From Sipunculus nudus (taxonomy: Eukaryota; Annelida; Sipuncula; Golfingiida; Sipunculidae), in the NCBI GenBank assembly GCA_026874595.1, contig CM049306.1:60208019-60272018 (forward strand): DNA of 64,000 bases, read 5' to 3'. The notes beneath the pieces were generated by a model. It did not search any database. It was not told the DNA's origin and saw nothing but the letters and a program-made list of their open reading frames with translations. Shown here one piece after another: positions 60,498 through 64,000 of the stretch (within the stretch, counting starts at the first letter, position 1; each line of letters begins with the position of its first letter). A program made the position numbers and the translations under genes.

Positions 60498-61329
60498 CTT
60501 AATTTCGTGTTAAGAGAATTTGGTACCAGGCAACACTTGTCAAGTAGTTCGGTCCTTCCCACAGTGCCCAAACGGAAGAGATTCGTTTTGAGTAGAAACG
60601 ACCTCTGGCGGAAGGGTGAGCAGGCAGTTGCACCTTTCATGTTGTACCATTTATAGTTATAATAAGACATTCCTACTTTTCACAGTTGTATTATTATGAG
60701 GGTGAATTGTGATAAAAACGGTTGCCACTGAAAGTTTCTACGATTTATGATGATGCACGCCGTTAAAACACGTGCCTTTCCAATACGAAAACTTTTTGAC
60801 ACTCTGTATCTGTCAATTTAAAACCCCTTATCACAGCAAATCCCCCATTATCGCCCAAGCAAACTTCGTTTTCTTGACAACATGAATGACTGTGAAGTCA
60901 TGAGGCGCAAACACCCAATGACGAAATAAAGCAATCCAGGTTATATTACCCGATTAACCGTCTCCTGTCTCTAGGTTAATACGGCTAAACGCGTGTGTGT
61001 CTGTACCGATGATCTCCCCAAACTTTCGCTTTGTTGCAGCTGTTGATGCCGTATCTCACCAGTGGCGGGCAATGTCAGATTTTTCCACAAGGGGCGCTAT
61101 TGATGTGGGCCGATGGTCAGATTAACGTAACCGATGTTCCATGGCGTGTACTCTGATCGCTGTGGTATGGATCTATCATAGAATATAATGAATGTGTATT
61201 ACATGATATTATAATTATCTGTTTTATCATGTTTACATGCTTATTTTTTACATGCATAGACAATGTGTTATGTGTTATTTTTATGTATTATTTTTATGTA
61301 TTTATTTACTTATTTATTTTAATGTAATG

Positions 61330-61399
61330 AATTGCAAGTCAACGACAGATTCCTGAAACTGAAGGCTAATAAATATTATCTTATCTTATCTTATCGTAT

Positions 61400-61490
<91 letters not shown>
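61330..61490. repeat. TTATC tail and compound TA/GA microsatellite
   Basis: GGCTAATAAATATTATCTTA with repeated TTATC units resembles the 3' tail of a non-LTR retrotransposon (weak). It runs into about 25 TA units and then about 18 GA units (to roughly 61486). Confidence 0.7.
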
Positions 61491-62011
61491 TTGTTCTGTT
61501 CAGATTCCATCAAAATTATTTCTGATTTGTTGTACCATAAGTTCTAGTTAATTTTTTACCTTTTACTTTTGGGGAAAAATGTGAAAACCTAAATTTTCAG
61601 AACCTCTATAAACACATATATATTGTGGGTATACATTTATATGTGAGGATTGTTCATTTTTTAAGATATGCCTTCGCATGAATTCGAAATAGATAATTAC
61701 CAGATATTACCACCTTTTTCTGTAGAACGAGAAAAAAAAATACATGTATCTGGAAAATATTATACCCTTTTAAAGAAGCTAGGAAACGTATAAATTGATT
61801 TAAAAAAGTATACCTTCTATCGATTTCACGCAGATTTTTAAACAATCCATCTATATGCATGCACTTCGCCGTCCTGAACTTAAAATAGGTGAGAACAAAT
61901 TAGCACTTTTTCCATGATACACAGAGAGCTGATGCGTATCAACAGTCAATATCAGCATCCACACACACACACGGACTCAAAAGAAATATATGCAGACTGT
62001 ATGCGCACGAG

Positions 62012-62013
62012 CT

Positions 62014-62056
<43 letters not shown>

Positions 62057-62173
62057 TAATTATTATTACTATTTAGAAAATAATTAATGGGAAAGCCGTG
62101 TTAGTCTGTAGTCAAAGCGTTGGTGAAGAGTAAAGGTAACCTTTTTAGCTAGATTAACTTATTTAATTTCACA

Positions 62174-62230
<57 letters not shown>
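62012..62230. repeat. AAT and TA microsatellites
   Basis: An AAT-type run lies at about 62015-62055 and a long TA run at about 62177-62229. Nothing coding lies between them. Confidence 0.9.
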
Positions 62231-62231
<1 letters not shown>

Positions 62232-62784
62232 TAACAACATTCACCTGAGGATCGGGTCGCATCCCGTGAAACAGTCTATAGTGAATTTACAATGTTGTTT
62301 TTCTTCAATGTTATACATATATATATGGGGGTGCATTTAAAAAAAATTACGGAACCAAACTGCTTTTACCTGTCATTTGAGCTGAACCTGTTTTAACTGT
62401 CTTCGATAAAGAGTATGATTTATACTATATAAAAAAGCAAATATGAATTTATATGACTAACACTTGTTTGATTATCTTTATGTTTATTCAAATAATCTGC
62501 ATAAGCATCTGCCTTCCGATACGCTCGATCCAATCTGGAATATCTATATATAGCCTACTGGGCTATAAAATCACGATCGAGTCTTCTGTTTATGACAATC
62601 CTATAATTACTGTGTAAAAAGGATGATGGAAAGCGGGGAATTAAATTTCAAGCCAATAACAAAGCGGCCTCCACATGATATGTTCATACCAGACCTGTCA
62701 AGCCTTTATTTTTGCTTTATCTGCTGTTAATTATGTACAATTAATTTAACTCCGTATATCACTCTAAATAATTTTAGGCTTAGA

Positions 62785-63030
62785 CACGTCTCATATAAAG
62801 ACACATAGCCTGTGACACTTTTAAGACGCGTCTAGTGTCTTTGGACAAGAGGTGTCCAGCGTCTTCGGACGGGACGTGTCTAGCGTCTTTGTGGGAGTTC
62901 TCTGTGGCGCCTTTAGTAAGACATGTCTCTAGTGTCTTTAGGGAGGTGTCTTTACAGAAGGCGTCTAGCGTCTTTAGCAGGAAGCGCCTAGGGTCTTTCT
63001 GGAAGGCGTCTTCAACGGAAAGCATTTCGC
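62785..63030. repeat. Degenerate 36-40-bp minisatellite
   Basis: Variants of GACGTGTCTAGCGTCTTTGG recur about seven times with changing lengths. It is GC-richer than the surroundings. Frames open on both strands are a by-product. Confidence 0.75.
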
Positions 63031-63376
63031 GACTTCATGCCGGGTGTCTATAGACTCATCGTCCGAATTGTCCATGCAGCAGCTTGGAGAGCATATGATC
63101 AGTATGCATTACACAATAAAAATCCTGAATGTCTCTCTGGTGACCACAACTTCAGTGCTATTAATATTCAACATTCATATATCTATCACATACACGGTAA
63201 TAAAAAACTTAAAAACGAGTTTTTCTTAAATGTAATTTTAATCTCACAAAACAAGAGACCCATACAGGTGTCTTATAAACTGTTCAATACTGCTGACTAT
63301 AATGAATGACAATACAAGATAACAAAGATTTTCCAGGATTACTTGAGAAATTACGAAAAAAAAAAACCAAACTTGT

Positions 63377-64000
63377 AACAAGTGACCCTTGAGTCATGAC
63401 GCTCAGCCGACTGACTTGTTGACAATGTCCTTGCACAGGCGAATAATTAAGATTATGAGGGTGCCATTATCATTCATGCATATTAGCTAAAGTTCATTAA
63501 GACCCATAAGCACATCTTATTTGATAACAATCCATCCAGCCATTCCTGAGAAATATATCAATTTGATATGGGTATCAGAGACCAAATTTCAGGATTCAAA
63601 GGGGACTTTTCATGGATCACCCTGAATGTCAAGTTAGAAGATTACAGATCCAGTGGTTTGTGCCCTGGTAACGGAAGACTGCATCTTTAATTAAAGGTCT
63701 TATAAATAGAGAAAAAAAATCGAAAAAAATAAAAAAATACAGGTGGCGCCACAAGTCTGCAGAAACATATGACACATTCAATGATCAATATCCATGCAAA
63801 GAATCATGGTGATCAATGCATTAGTTGTTCTGATACTTGAGCTTTTATATCAAATTTAGCATTATTCTGGGTGATACTTCGGAGCCCCATTGCTTGAAGG
63901 ACATAGATAACAGAGACCTAATCTCAGGTTTCCCAGAAGACTTTTCGTGGGCCTCCCTGCATGTCAAGAAAGAAGATTCTAGGTCTAGTCGTTATGATTT
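63377..64000 (-). mobile_element. Helentron-like element, minus orientation, cut by window end
   Basis: It starts AACAAGTGACCCTTGAGTCA, then TGACGCTCAGCCGACTGACT, and aligns closely with the element at 46817-47880, including GGAGACTTTTCATGG-like text and GGTGGCGCCAC. It continues beyond the window. Confidence 0.55.

Larger units (their letters stand above)
60498..62784. other. Unassigned right flank
   Basis: Apart from the microsatellites, this stretch shows no supported exon, RNA gene or element end. The part at 60840-61150 is less AT-rich. Confidence 0.4.

Noticed and set aside
62785..63025. 81-codon minus frame with repeated KDTRR/EDA motifs
   Set aside because: Product of the degenerate minisatellite, with no splice or start support.
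1..64000. CRISPR arrays, rRNA, intact transposase or reverse transcriptase genes, viral genes
   Set aside because: None seen. All tandem arrays lack spacer/repeat alternation, and no frame shows the motifs of these families.

Overview
The window is nuclear DNA from an animal. It is AT-rich and intron-rich, with most of its length in interspersed repeats. The repeat types (Helentron-like elements with internal tandem arrays, TCCG-rich leaders, 'AAGGTCAAGGTCAC' repeats) and the gene structure suggest a marine lophotrochozoan, most likely a mollusc. The species cannot be named from this sequence. I see no prokaryotic operons, CRISPR arrays, rRNA genes or intact transposase genes.

Left part (1-15 kb): the last six coding exons of a plus-strand gene for an AT-hook DNA-binding protein (HMGA-like). 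Every internal exon begins and ends in phase 0. Five of the six carry one GRP-core AT-hook and the sixth carries the C-terminus and stop. Two of the exons are a recent tandem duplication. The introns hold a 2.6-kb TIR element with a TTTC-rich tract, a roughly 2.6-kb array of 56-bp units, a 33-bp array, and a MITE whose empty site lies next to it.

Middle (12-32 kb): a repeat landscape dominated by long non-autonomous elements. They share one layout: a T-rich 5' end, a short 5' motif repeated inverted near the 3' end, a terminal hairpin, a CTTGTT 3' end, and long internal tandem repeats of about 685, 278 or 140 bp. This matches non-autonomous Helentrons (HINEs). Two nestings are visible.

Right part (34-57 kb): a complete coding model of a minus-strand gene, the orthologue of UIMC1/RAP80. 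RAP80 is the ubiquitin/SUMO-reading subunit of the BRCA1-A DNA-damage complex. Fifteen coding exons join in consistent phase to about 1,648 codons, more than twice the human length. Visible parts are an N-terminal SIM, UIM-like segments, the Abraxas-interacting region, two C-x2-C-x11-H-x3-C fingers and the conserved SPVKSF C-terminal motif. A 13-residue SQE-rich repeat array is expanded in the largest exon. Two inverted Harbinger-type MITEs flank the 990-bp exon. The AT-hook gene and UIMC1 are convergent (tail to tail).

Far right (57-64 kb): the 5' flank or first intron of UIMC1, with an 83-bp tandem array, an inverted duplication, a CRE-like site, microsatellites, a degenerate minisatellite and another Helentron-like end that runs off the window.
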